Assembly: GCA_023653785.1 (NCBI GenBank) | Contig: JAMKCH010012506.1 | Location: 1 to 64,000, forward strand | From: Ophioderma brevispina | Lineage: Eukaryota; Echinodermata; Ophiuroidea; Amphilepidida; Ophiodermatidae | Direction of reading: 5' to 3' | DNA: 64,000 nt | Part shown: positions 35,040 to 45,239 of the stretch, piece by piece | Numbering within the stretch: position 1 is the first letter of the stretch | How the letters are laid out: each line of letters begins with the position of its first letter | Position numbers and translations under genes: made by a program | Notes under the pieces: generated by a model | The model's input: the letters and a program-made list of their open reading frames with translations, nothing else | What the model was told of the DNA's origin: nothing | Database searches by the model: none

Positions 35040-35225
35040 GGTACCAGGATGACCTTTGGTTGGAATTGAACAATAACGAACCCTTTTAAAGATTCAGAAT
35101 TGCGAACACTTTTAAAATTGGAAAAACCAACCCTTTTCTTAAGAATTCGGAAAGCAAACCCTTTTTAAGTTTCGGAATAGCGAACCTTCGGAATTCGGAA
35201 TAACGAACCTTCGGAATATTGATAT
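35040..35225 (+). repeat. Degenerate TTCGGAATAGCGAACC array
   Basis: Imperfect copies of an AATAACGAACCCTTTT-like unit become cleaner towards 35225 (TTCGGAATAGCGAACCTTCG). It is clearly related to the array at 2019-2598, 33 kb away. It lies within the transporter intron, about 320 bp from the exon 1 donor. Confidence 0.8.
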
Positions 35226-35541
35226 TACCCACCATAATTTCTGAGTTACCAATCAAAACAGACCTACAATATATCTGTACAAACCTTTAATCTTTATTAC
35301 CATGTCCCTGATTGGCTAAATATAACTCCAGGATAACTAATAAAAATAGCCGTTAGACCTCAGATAGTTAAACTACGTCAAGTTTAAAGCTTATTAAAAG
35401 GGAGACTCTTCAATTAAAGCAAAGCCTGTTTAAGAAAGTTCAAGATTGTTTTAAAGATTGTTGAAATTGTAAATTAGATTACACGCATATAGTATACACA
35501 AAACAATGTTATCATTGATTAAAACAACGAAATAGGCTCAC

Positions 35542-37156
35542 CTTAAATCCAGACTTGATTTCTATTTGGTGGTGCATTGGTATGGGTATGAAGGTTACAA
35601 CAGCTACAAAGGCACAGACGATGATGATAATCCACGCCCACCATGCCCCTGACTTTAACTGTTCCCATGCTGCAGTGCCAACTAAGATGGTAATGAACTG
35701 AAAAGCAAACACTCAACAACAGACACCCGCACACCACTTGGCCTGGTCCATAACGACTTAAAAAACTGAAACGATTATATTCGTCTTTCAAAGTTCCCGG
35801 AACTGGCAAGTTTCTTTTGGCTGCCTTTCCGTTTTCTTCTATCACTGAGGATTTGCGCTTTTCTTTAAGAAATATACTGGGGTCTTCATTTCTGGCATCC
35901 ATATAATACAACGACGCACCAATTGGAGTGTATCGTACCCGTATAACTGCGCCCGACACAATAGCGTACGCCATTAGTACTCCGATAGATAAAAACTCTA
36001 CCAGAGCTTCAATGTCAAATATAATAGTAAGAATTGCTGAAATAGTTCCAAACACTAGACAAGCAATTATTGGTACTTTTGTACGCTCATTTATACGCGA
36101 CAAAACTGAAAAAATAATGCCGTCACTAGCCATCGCGTACACAGATCGTGGTAAGCAAAATAGCGAACCCAATAAGGTTGTAAACATTCCGCAGAGTGCA
36201 CCGATACCAACAACATACTGTGCCCATGCAATACCGTGTGCAGCAAAGGCTGAAGCAAAAGCCGAATTCTCTTCAATTTCTGTGTAGGGAACTATGAGTG
36301 TTAGCGCGAATGAGACTGCTAAATACAAAACCGTTGCAATTGTAACCGTTAAATAAGTGGCGCGGGGGATACTCGTTGATTGATCTAACGCTTCTTCGCC
36401 TGCAATTGCTATTACGTCAAAACCTACATAAGCATAGAATAATGTAGCTGCGCCCGAAATAATGCCACCGGTTCCATAGGGTGCAAATCCACCATGATCT
36501 GTCCAATTACGAAAATCAGCGTAAGTCAGCCCAACAATGAAAACGAATGCAACTACGAGACAGTTAATTAATAACATTGCAGCAGTAGCAAGGGCTGAAA
36601 CATTAGCACCGAACATAACGAACAGCAGAACGGCATATAACACGATGGCGGCAAAAATATCGGGGTAATCTGCTATGAACGGTTCCTCCCATGGCTTGCC
36701 TCCTAATACAAACTCAATTGTAAAGTTTTGTATTTTGTCTCCTATCAAATGATCAAAGTATCCACTCCATGCTCGTGCGACTGATGCAGCAGAAACAACG
36801 TATTCAAGCACTAAATTCCATCCAATCAAAAATGCCCATACTTCACCTATGGAAAAGTAAGAGTAAATATAAGCTGAACCAGTCTTAGGTATTCGGCAAC
36901 CGAATTCAGCGTAACAAATGGCAGACAGCAGAGAAACAAAGCCAGCAATTAAGTAAGAGACTAAAATTGCTGGTCCCGTAGTCTTTTTAGCAACAACGCC
37001 TGTTAATACATACAAACCGGCACCGACCATTGAACCCACGCCTAGTACGGTCAAATGCGTGGTCGTCAAACATCGTTTAAGTTCGGACTTTTCATGATGA
37101 TCGGAAATCGGTTTCCGACGACTTAATTGTCTTAAGAGTTTGATTCCCGGTATCAT
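35542..37156 (-). CDS. SLC7A-like: SLC7A cationic amino acid transporter, exon 1
   Basis: Encodes the first about 538 residues of a CAT-type (SLC7A1-4 group) plasma-membrane amino acid transporter, which in this family moves arginine, lysine and relatives. The ATG at 37156 (AAAATG context) gives an N-terminus that aligns with CATs. Landmarks are the first helix GVGSMVGAGLYVLTG (residues 39-53), YAEFGCRIPKTGSAYIYSY (82-100), a possible glycosylation site NFT (144), FYAYVGFDVIAIAGEEA (240-256) and RVRYTP (406-411). About 11-12 helices are expected here. Near 35713-35727 the frame shifts. Upstream ends GPGQVVCGCLLLSV, while the continuing helix FAFQFITILVGTAAWEQ is in the next frame. Total length is 1615 nt, one more than a multiple of three, which fits one extra base before the phase-0 donor AAG/GTGAGC. 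It may be a sequencing error or a recent lesion. All early introns known in vertebrate CAT genes are absent. Confidence 0.93.
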
Positions 37157-37159
37157 TTT

Positions 37160-38160
37160 GAATAGTGAAACAATGGAAATCGAACAACAAATCTATTAAA
37201 ATTTAAGAATTTAGAAAAAACTTTCGAATTGTTTAGATACCGATCAACCATAAAGTGGTAGCAATCAGTTCTTTTATTCAGCGATTATTCATACTGTACT
37301 GGTAGTGACCGTTAGCGAACTGATACCGACGCCTATCTCCGCATAACAAAATAACAAATAAATACATAATACAGCATATATGCCCGATTGTGAATATTCT
37401 CTTTACCGGAAATACCTTCGAATGTCAACGCACTTCAATTATCAAGATTTAATAAACCCATATACACATGTTGTATACAGCACTCACTTCTCAGTGGAAT
37501 TTGGTTATTGATGTCGACATTAGAAGCTGATGATAGGCAAAATTCTGTCTGGCATGTAACAGCTGTTGACCGAACGCTTCACTAAAATTGTGCTGTTACA
37601 AGCATGCTTGGTGATATTTTGTGCTGTTCCATTTGTCCGGATGAAAAAAAAATATCACTTCACCTCCAATGATGCAGAGCAGTTAGCGGACATTCTTTAA
37701 AGTCACAATATTTATCAACTTCACAACCTTATTTCTACAAAATCTCAGCCTAACAATCCCAAAATAGCATATCAGAATAGAGCTTTGTTGTCGTGTAACC
37801 ATCTGTTATTTACGTGGATTTGCCATGGCTATCTGTTGCTGTCACGTGGTTCCTGTCATCAATAAGGCCGTGTAATAGGTCTACCTGCATAATTGTAAAA
37901 CTCGTTCCACTTTTCAATTACCAGCTTCGACCTGCAGGTGTGAATAAGAGGTATTTCATAAAGTAGCTTAAAATGCAATAACAAAAGATAAATAACACCC
38001 CCCAGAAAAATGGTAATAATTACACGTATAAGCTTCCAAAGAGTAAATTTTAAAGGTTTATTAATTTTGGAGCATGATTTCTGATTGAGTAATTGATGAT
38101 TGGACACAGGAGATAAAATCTAAATTAACATACATACATTAAAACCATTCATATGCGTGT
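37160..38160. other. Upstream region of the transporter, no gene called
   Basis: Candidate promoter or 5' untranslated sequence for the minus-strand transporter. A donor-like AGAAGTGAGTGC occurs on the minus strand near 37485, but a 5' untranslated exon is unproven. An open frame at 37859-38107 (minus) has a hydrophobic stretch but starts at GTG and has no ATG. Confidence 0.35.
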
Positions 38161-38199
38161 TGCCTATAAGCTATTATCTATGCCGTGCTGTAAAAGTCA

Positions 38200-38228
38200 A
38201 TATATATATAATATATATATATATATAC
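38200..38228. repeat. (AT)n microsatellite
   Basis: A TATATA run with one phase break lies inside or at the edge of the Penelope-like fragment. Confidence 0.85.
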
Positions 38229-38229
38229 A

Positions 38230-38600
38230 AAAAGGTGGTAGTACCAAGTGTAATGGGATCCCTTATTTGTTGCTTATGAACTCTGATTCGAGAATTAAGC
38301 TTATCCCCAGTTTGGCCGATGTAGTGTTCTTTACATCTATTACATAAATGAGATTTTTGCTTTTGCAATTCAATGGATATCTTATTTCAAAACTTTTGTT
38401 GTTCTTGAAAGTAAACTTGGCGCATTCAACGATATGCTTACACGTGCCACATCGTTTATCATTACCCGTCAAATTAAACTCAGTAAACATATTGACGAGT
38501 GTGCACTGAACACTGGGACACTGCCCAAATTCACTGCACCCCTTTACAAAGTGAAAGCAGATGACAAAAATAAACGTTTAGCGACGGGAAATCTTCTTAT
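38230..38600 (-). pseudogene. Penelope-like element fragment with GIY-YIG nuclease
   Basis: On the minus strand the C-terminal part of a Penelope-like polyprotein is readable in two frames. The first (38263-38490) has CGTCKHIVECAKF, a Cys/His linker motif, then NCKSKNLIYVI. The next (38230-38368) continues CNRCKEHYIGQTGDKLNSRI and RVHKQQIRDP, the GIY-YIG endonuclease core with its YIG, Arg and His residues. A frameshift lies near 38340. No reverse transcriptase is seen upstream, so it is 5'-truncated or decayed. Confidence 0.8.
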
Positions 38601-38923
38601 TTCTGTATCCAAACCTGCTCTTACCATGTGTATTTAATTTGTATTCAATATGTATAGCTGAAACATATACAAAGTTATATGCGTATTTCACTCTCAGCGT
38701 AACTGATTACGCGTTGGTATCAGGCGTACGCATAAACGTTTCCGTATATACGCACACCAACGCAAATACAGTTTCGTTTGTTTACATGTTTCCTTTTTTT
38801 TGTAATAAAAGGTGAAACTCTGCACCTGATGATATTAAAACATTGAAACTGCAGTTGTGCAAGAAAAAATCCGTGTGACTGTGATTCTCTCTGTTCTATA
38901 TTTATACTATTTTAATTGCGATA

Positions 38924-40390
38924 AGGGTGTCCCAAAAATAAATGCAATCCTTGCAGTTTGTGCTATAATTTCAAAATTTCCGAGAATTATTCAAATTTTT
39001 TAACATATTCTGATTGACAAACTTGTTTTGTACATCCTGTCCAATTTTTGTTCGATACGGTTCACTAGTTTTGAAAACAAAGGCTATTATGTAACCCGTT
39101 GTCAAATTACCCCATTCCAAGTTTGCGGTAGATCGTTGACGCAGGTTCACCTTGAAAAGTTGAATAAAATGTATTTTAAAAATCTCCTGGTTCTAATCCT
39201 TTCTTTTGTTTTTTTTTAACTACTAAAATATTTGTCGTTATTGTATTATCCGCGATTTTTATCGTCTTTGCAGTATTTGCCTCTACTCATATTAAGAATA
39301 GTAACTTAGCGACTTGGCCAAACTTAAATGTTTTATTTTCAGTGTGTATGACAAATCCGCGTGAATATTGCAAAATGCAGCGGAGGGATTAAAATACCAA
39401 ATGAATAGAAATGGTATGAATGGATGTTGAAGACCATATGATATAATATTTTATAATATGGACCATTTGATAGACACAACAAACAACACAAACCACTGAA
39501 ACCAAACTTGAGTTACATCAAACAGAATGTCAGTTGTCATTGTAAACAGAGACCATTTCCCTTATTTGTCAAAGACATGTTGTCTTTAAATGCTTTTAAT
39601 ATTAAAATATTTAGTTTACAAAATTATACTGGGTTAAATGAACCAAACTTAAGTAGTAAGGATAATGAAAGAGACAGGAGAAAAACAAAAAACAGCACCT
39701 GCGTATTAAGGCATGCCTTGATTGTGTATTCACCAGTCAAACTTGGAACGGCTTAAATTGTGGCTTACTACGTAATCGCCTTTGTTCTAAAAACAGTGAA
39801 GCAAATGAGATGAAATTTGAACAGTATGTTGAGAAAAGGATGGGCCGTACAGATATCTCGCAACATTGCAACATTTTAAAAATATTTTTTTAAATTATAG
39901 CCCCAACCATTTCCATTCATTTGGTATTTAATCCCTCCGCTACAATCTACATTATTTACTCGGATTTGTCAGACCCACTGGAGATAAATTATGGCCAAGT
40001 GGCTAAGTTACTATTCTAAATATGAGTAGAGCAAAATACTGTACAGACAATAAAAGACCGTGGATATAATAAAACAATAACGACAAATATTTTGGTAATT
40101 TATTTTTAAAAACAGACAGGATTAGTACCAGGAGATTTTGTAGTTGAAAGACATTTTATTCCACTTTTCAAGGTTAACCTGTTTCAACGATCTAAGGCAA
40201 ACTTGGAATGGGGTAATTTGACAGCGTGTTACATAATAGCCTTTGTTTTCAAAACTAGAGAACCGTATCAGACAAAAACTGGACAGGATGTACGAAACAA
40301 TCAGAATATGTTATAAAATTTGAATAATTCTCAGTAATTTTGAAATTATAGCACCCACTGCGAGTATTGCATTTATTTTGGGACACCCTG
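38924..40390. mobile_element. Foldback element, about 490-bp inverted arms
   Basis: The left end AGGGTGTCCCAAAA is matched by TTTTGGGACACCCT at the right. Arms 38924-39412 and about 39895-40390 match as reverse complements with scattered differences. Shared blocks include AATTATTCAAATTTT, ACATCCTGTCCA, CCTTGAAAAGTTGAATAAAATG, CTACTCATAT and GCGGAGGGATTAAA-type text. About 480 bp lie between the arms. There is no transposase frame. The flanks on both sides contain similar TATACTATTT(T/C)AATT(G/A)CG text, possibly a long target duplication. A half-copy lies at 61742-62455. Confidence 0.85.
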
Positions 40391-40428
40391 TTTATATATA
40401 TACTATTTCAATTACGTTTACAATCGCC

Positions 40429-40495
<67 letters not shown>

Positions 40496-40497
40496 AT
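40429..40497. repeat. (CT)n then (AT)n compound microsatellite
   Basis: CTCTCT with one CTAT interruption runs directly into TATATA. Confidence 0.95.
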
Positions 40498-40499
40498 AT

Positions 40500-41405
40500 A
40501 TTTTAATTACGTTTACAAGTTATATTTATATTTTTTGCATTTGAAAAACAAACTACCAGCATCTCTAATTGCATACGAAATAATATGCCTATCGTGTAAC
40601 TTTACAAGCCCAGTTTAATTACACTTGCAGCGTAGTTTGCACTTAAATATATTTCCCAGGCATGGTGTGTGTGTGTAATGTCTCGTTGTTCGACATTATT
40701 AATTCCTAATTTATCACTGCTGAACTATTAAAATAAAACGGCGTGGCCTTTTATTGCAAGTTCTATATTGTAAAATTACTTATTTAATAAATATTGATAT
40801 TTTAATGACTAGTTGTGTCTACTAATGGAAATGTAATATATAGATGTAGAGATCTAATATTCGAAGGATGTTGATATTCCCATATGGATCGAAAACATTC
40901 CATTCAAACATAGCACTACCCTATAAAATGGATAATACACCTACACACTTTTCATCGGCGATGGTGAAAGAAAGACGGAGAGGTCCTTTGGTTATTCAAA
41001 TAATGACTTCTCGTTGAGCATATGGAATGGTATTATAATTGAGGTTCATCATGAATACGAAGAATTATAAACTCGATTTATTGTTAATGTCAAAATACTA
41101 TAGCATCAGAAAATTGAAAATTGTTGGCAATGATTTGTGTGCTGCAGTCCACCAAATTAGGTCCAGGGCACCCCCCCCCCCCCCCATCAGCTCTTGTACA
41201 AACTCCAATATAAAAGGTAGCCATGTGAGAAGAGTGTACTGTATTACCCTGAGTATCTTTTGTGCATGAATTGATAGTAAAAGTAGTTCGACAGCTGCAA
41301 GGATGAGCCTTAAAGGCTGACTCAGAGATTTCCCAAGAGGGCGCACTCAATTTTCAAACAAATCGCGTTTTATTGCATATACATAATGGGCTATCCATTG
41401 TCAAA
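40500..41405. other. Intergenic, no gene recognised
   Basis: A/T-rich with a C14 run near 41171. Open frames at 41039-41350 overlap on both strands and are unsupported. Confidence 0.4.
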
Positions 41406-41410
41406 ACTCG

Positions 41411-42278
41411 TTGGTGTAGAATTCAAATCTGGCATAAAAAAATGTGATAACTCCTTTACTTGTTGCTTGGGATTAAAAATGCAACATTGTTTCATCTGAG
41501 ACCAAGTTTGGAGGTCAGAACTCTTAAAGTAACAATATTTTTAGTGTCCATTTTTGTGTCAATCTGAGTCACACAGCAGCACTTTCTACCAGCACAAAAA
41601 TAAGCACATTAGGTAAGTAATAAGTGAGTTAACAGCCCATTAAAATCCTAATTTTGCATTTTGACATACCCCCTATCAATGTTAACATACGACACCACCC
41701 CCTATTTCAGATATGTTGAAGCTACGTCATTAACAGTGTTAAAGAACTATTTTTGAAAGAACCAGTTTGGTATCTTGATATCTTCATTGTTTTTAGCCCC
41801 GGGTTTTAGCGCAAGGCACTTTTGTTGATATCCCCATAGAATGTATATGGTGATATACAATGACCTGTGGGTCATGTATACCTTTGTGTGGTAACTTTGA
41901 GTGTGTATTTTGTTGTGAAAAATGAAGACACCAAGCTAGTTCTTTCAAGAATATTTTTTTAATGATGTATGTTCAACATACATGAAGTGAGGGGGGTGTT
42001 AAATGTTAATGTGCCAAAAATTTACAATTGCCATTTTCAATGTCCTGTACCTCACTTATTACTTGTCTAATGTGCTCATAATTGTATTGGTGGAAAGTTC
42101 TACTATGTGACTCTGATTGACTAAAAGATGGACACCAACAATTCTTACTTTTGGAGTTAAGACCCCCCCCCCCAAACCTGGCCCTGAATGAACAAAGTTG
42201 CATATTTAGGCATCATTAACTCCAAAAGGAAATAAGCTATGAAACTTTGGGATGCCAGATTTGAATTCTACACCACAT
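41411..42278. repeat. Near-complete palindrome (foldback hairpin), arms about 430 bp
   Basis: The left arm from TTGGTGTAGAATTCAAATCT and the right arm ending AGATTTGAATTCTACACCA are reverse complements. Matches can be followed continuously inwards: TTTGGAGG, AGTCACA, AGCACATTAG, AAGTAATAAGTGAG, ATGTTGAA, AAGAACTA and ATCTTCATT blocks. The centre is near 41843, where GATATCCCCATA faces TATATGGTGATATAC. Arm identity is roughly 75-80% by eye. Non-coding. If transcribed it would fold into a very long imperfect hairpin. Confidence 0.88.
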
Positions 42279-42299
42279 CTTACCCCTAGATAATGATTT

Positions 42300-43060
42300 T
42301 CAAAGTTGCGGGGGTTCCATTACAAATCTGTGACCCTCTCAACACAGTCTTTTACATCGGGCGGCACTTTTGATGGTGACCCCCACCCCTAAACTTCCGA
42401 TCGCTCTAGCGGGAAAACGAGGTGGACTATGACGTTTAAAATTTCACGATTTCCATATTCCATCAATGTCTACCACTACACATACAAAAAATTCCATGAC
42501 GTGCTGCGGTGCACATCTCGAACGTTGACATGGATTGGCCCTAATATGTTTGTCCATACACTAATGACTGTGTGAAATAACTCAACTCAAATCGAAGTCC
42601 TTCATATAGAAAATCACAACTTTGATATAAAAATCCAGATCCGAAAATTTTTGTTATACACGACATCTTATGGCACTGTTATTATGTGCATTTTAGGTAG
42701 CTATCTTTAGTTCTTGATGACTATTTTCAATTACTACACAAAATAAAATATATTTTGAAATCTCTGAGACAGCCTTTAAGTTTTGTTTTTCGTGGTTTTT
42801 GATTGGTAAGACCATCAAATTAAAATAGAGCAATTCATCAATTTTCGTAATTAGCATAAAAACTAAATGGCCGGCAAAATACAAATAATATGTTATACTC
42901 TGGTATATATTTGAAACCATTTGACACTGTTACAACCCCCAAGAATTAGCAATGATTTATTTCACTTTGAGCAAGATTAAGTCATAAATTAGCACATAAA
43001 ATATTATAAATTAGTCTAAGTAATATAATATAAAATATACCTGGTTTATGTGCATACTGG
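42300..43060. other. Intergenic, no gene recognised
   Basis: A/T-rich sequence with short frames only. No element ends were recognised. Confidence 0.4.
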
Positions 43061-43990
43061 TGTGTGTGAAGCAAATAGAATGAAACAGAAGATCTCAGAA
43101 GAAAACAGAAAACCGGACAAGCGTCTAGAACCTTAGTGATTTCATTAGAAAGTTCTGGAGTCTAGGAGATCAACCCAAGGTGGTAGGAGTCTGACCATAG
43201 GTGGCGCACTGCTGTATAATCAGTGAGTAGCTGCTATGAGATCCCAAATCTATACAGTACATGTGGAATGGTAGAGGCATTTCCAGACTTATGATGTAAT
43301 GGACTATATTTAGTAAATGACTCATATAGAGAGGACTAGATCCTTCTAGAATTGTTTGAGAGGATATATAAAGCCCTGGTGAGAGAAGATGAGGCAGAGT
43401 ATCACAACATCATTACTCCAAGGAGAGTTTAATACCATCGTGCTCCAAGTTATTAGCAGAGTTTCCAAGTTGACAGTGACAGTAATCACAGTCTAGTACA
43501 AATCTTCCATATAGTGGACATTTTCATAGTAGTCTCAGCTCTAGCAGTTTCGTCCGATTGTGTAGCCATCCTCGGTTTCCGTATTTCGTGGCCTCTGAGT
43601 TATCCAAGGATAAACAAGCTACAGCACTTTTGGACTCTATATTTAGTCGACCTCCGAGCTTCGGGAGTCATTAGGAGCTGATTTTCTTCAGTAAGGACAA
43701 GTCGACCGTGGACACGTCCCACTATTGGAAATTAAAGTTTTGGCGCTGGAATATTCGCCAGGAGTCTTTGCAAGTTCGGCATCTTAACAGTAATCTCGCT
43801 GCAGCCCACGTCGCGGCACACACCAGGTCGTAAGTCTAGTAGTTCATTAATTAACAACTTTATTATAGATTAATCTTTGATTATTGATACCTAATTGATG
43901 TTTGATTGCGATTGATTTAAACACACAATTAAAATAAATACTTTGTTTTAAAATTTGTAATCAAGTTCACAGTGTATTGTCTAGTTATTC
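43060..43990 (+). promoter_or_regulatory. Promoter-like block, possible solo LTR
   Basis: CTTCTAGAAT at 43343-43352 resembles a heat-shock element and TATATAAA at 43365-43372 is a strong TATA box. An AATAAA polyadenylation signal follows at about 43936. The order, TATA then polyadenylation signal within about 600 bp and no coding sequence, would suit an LTR, but I could not fix TG/CA ends or a target duplication. It ends where a SINE begins. Confidence 0.3.
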
Positions 43991-44059
43991 AGGAGTTTGA
44001 ATCCGTAGTTTTGAGGTGGTTTTGGCCTTGGTCAAGGTGACCGTAACAAAATATTTCAC

Positions 44060-44466
44060 CAGTGGGCGCACCAGCCCACTGCTTAGCCTTTGGTGCTGGA
44101 GGTCCCCGGTTCTATTCCCAGCGGGACCACTTAATTTGCTGAGATTTAACCGGGTTCTTAAATCTGTATACGAGGTATTGATTAAAATTACAATTCGCTC
44201 TCCCCATGGTTCAGTTGGCTTTTGGCAACTGAAGCGCAATAATACCACGTCCTTCAGAGGGGACGTTAAGCCGTCGATCCCATATACTGAGAGCCATACT
44301 TGTACATGTATATCACAGTCAGTGTCGAAAAGAGTAGGGTGATTACCCCTGGCTGTCTCAATTCCGTCCAGATAAAATGAACCACAATGGAAATGAGTTT
44401 CCTGTGGAGGCTTTCTTGGGATATCCAGGACATTGTTGGAGTAAATCAAATCAAATCAAAAATTTA
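44060..44466 (+). mobile_element. tRNA-derived SINE with (ATCAA)n tail
   Basis: An A-box-like TTAGCCTTTGGTG at about 44082-44094 and B-box GGTTCTATTCC at 44108-44118 form the tRNA-like head. The body includes GGGGACGTTAAGCCGTCG, a type of conserved SINE body motif that I associate with many marine invertebrate SINEs. It ends in tandem ATCAA units at 44443-44464. The 154-codon open frame on the minus strand over this region is incidental. Confidence 0.65.
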
Positions 44467-44749
44467 ATAAGGTCTAGAACGATGTATCTGGGTACCAGTA
44501 TATGTGATTTTGCATTATCCAATATGGCGCCCAGAGTCCAATACGGCTGATATTTTTTTTTTTCAACTAAAACTTGAAAAGATGTCTGTCTTACCAACCC
44601 ATCAAAAAAGCATAATTATCAATATAACTACATGATTAGCGAAATAAAGATAAGTGTAAATTTATTAACAATGCATGTAATGCAAGGAGAAATGGTCTAA
44701 AGAAATCTGTTCAGGAGAGCAAGAGGCTCATAAATCCAAGTCGTAACAG

Positions 44750-45130
44750 TGTAATTAAACTCCAGGATGCAAAGAGAAAGCTACGATTCAATTTCAGTAG
44801 AGGAGTTGAAAGCACCACGTGAAACAGGAATTGATACCAGCTATGTAACAAATTTTGTGACTCTGAAACATTCTGATGTTTGGAGAAAGGCAGTGATTTC
44901 TCCGATACGGTATACAAAAGAAAGATAAATTCAAGCTTTAGGAAGAGTACGCAAGATGGTCTTTGACACTGCATGGTATTCTTGGTTTCCCAAATAAGTT
45001 AATTGCCTTCCTTATAGCGCTCTACAAAATGTTTAATTGCAGTGAGTGAATGGATCACTAACAGACTGGTTTTTTTCTGCCCGAAGGGTAGTATGTTATT
45101 GTTTTACCACCAACATCTTTCACAGTGTAT
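44750..45130 (+). pseudogene. Decayed LINE reverse-transcriptase fragment
   Basis: Read across three frames, VWRKAVISPI (near 44877) is followed by a KAFD-like FDTAWHGI, GFPNKLIAFLIALYK (near 44983) and VNGSLTDWF (near 45047). These are ordered reverse-transcriptase blocks of non-LTR elements. It is heavily frameshifted and lies tail-to-tail with the minus-strand LINE at 45240. Confidence 0.5.
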
Positions 45131-45239
45131 AAGTCCTCTGCACATTCATTTTTACACAAAACAAATCCAAATTACTTTTCTTCAATAAATTTGTATTTAA
45201 AATGATATTTATTGTTTTGGTACCATGCATACCTACCTC

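Larger units (their letters stand above)
33228..35541 (-). other. Transporter intron (about 2.3 kb)
   Basis: Bounded by GTGAGC at 35541 (donor, minus strand) and CAG at 33230-33228 (acceptor). It contains the 200-bp tandem repeat, the TTCGGAATA array and unassigned A/T-rich sequence. Open frames in it (33444-33737, 34179-34376) are not supported. Confidence 0.8.

Noticed and set aside
35928..36287. 119-codon plus-strand frame within the transporter
   Set aside because: A shadow of the real minus-strand transporter coding sequence.
37859..38107. Frame with a hydrophobic segment resembling a type II membrane protein N-terminus
   Set aside because: There is no ATG in the frame and only a weak splice donor. 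The hydrophobic stretch is expected by chance in A/T-rich DNA.
43985..44449. 154-codon minus-strand open frame containing GPAGNRTGDL
   Set aside because: It is the antisense reading of a tRNA-derived SINE, a common source of false frames of this type.
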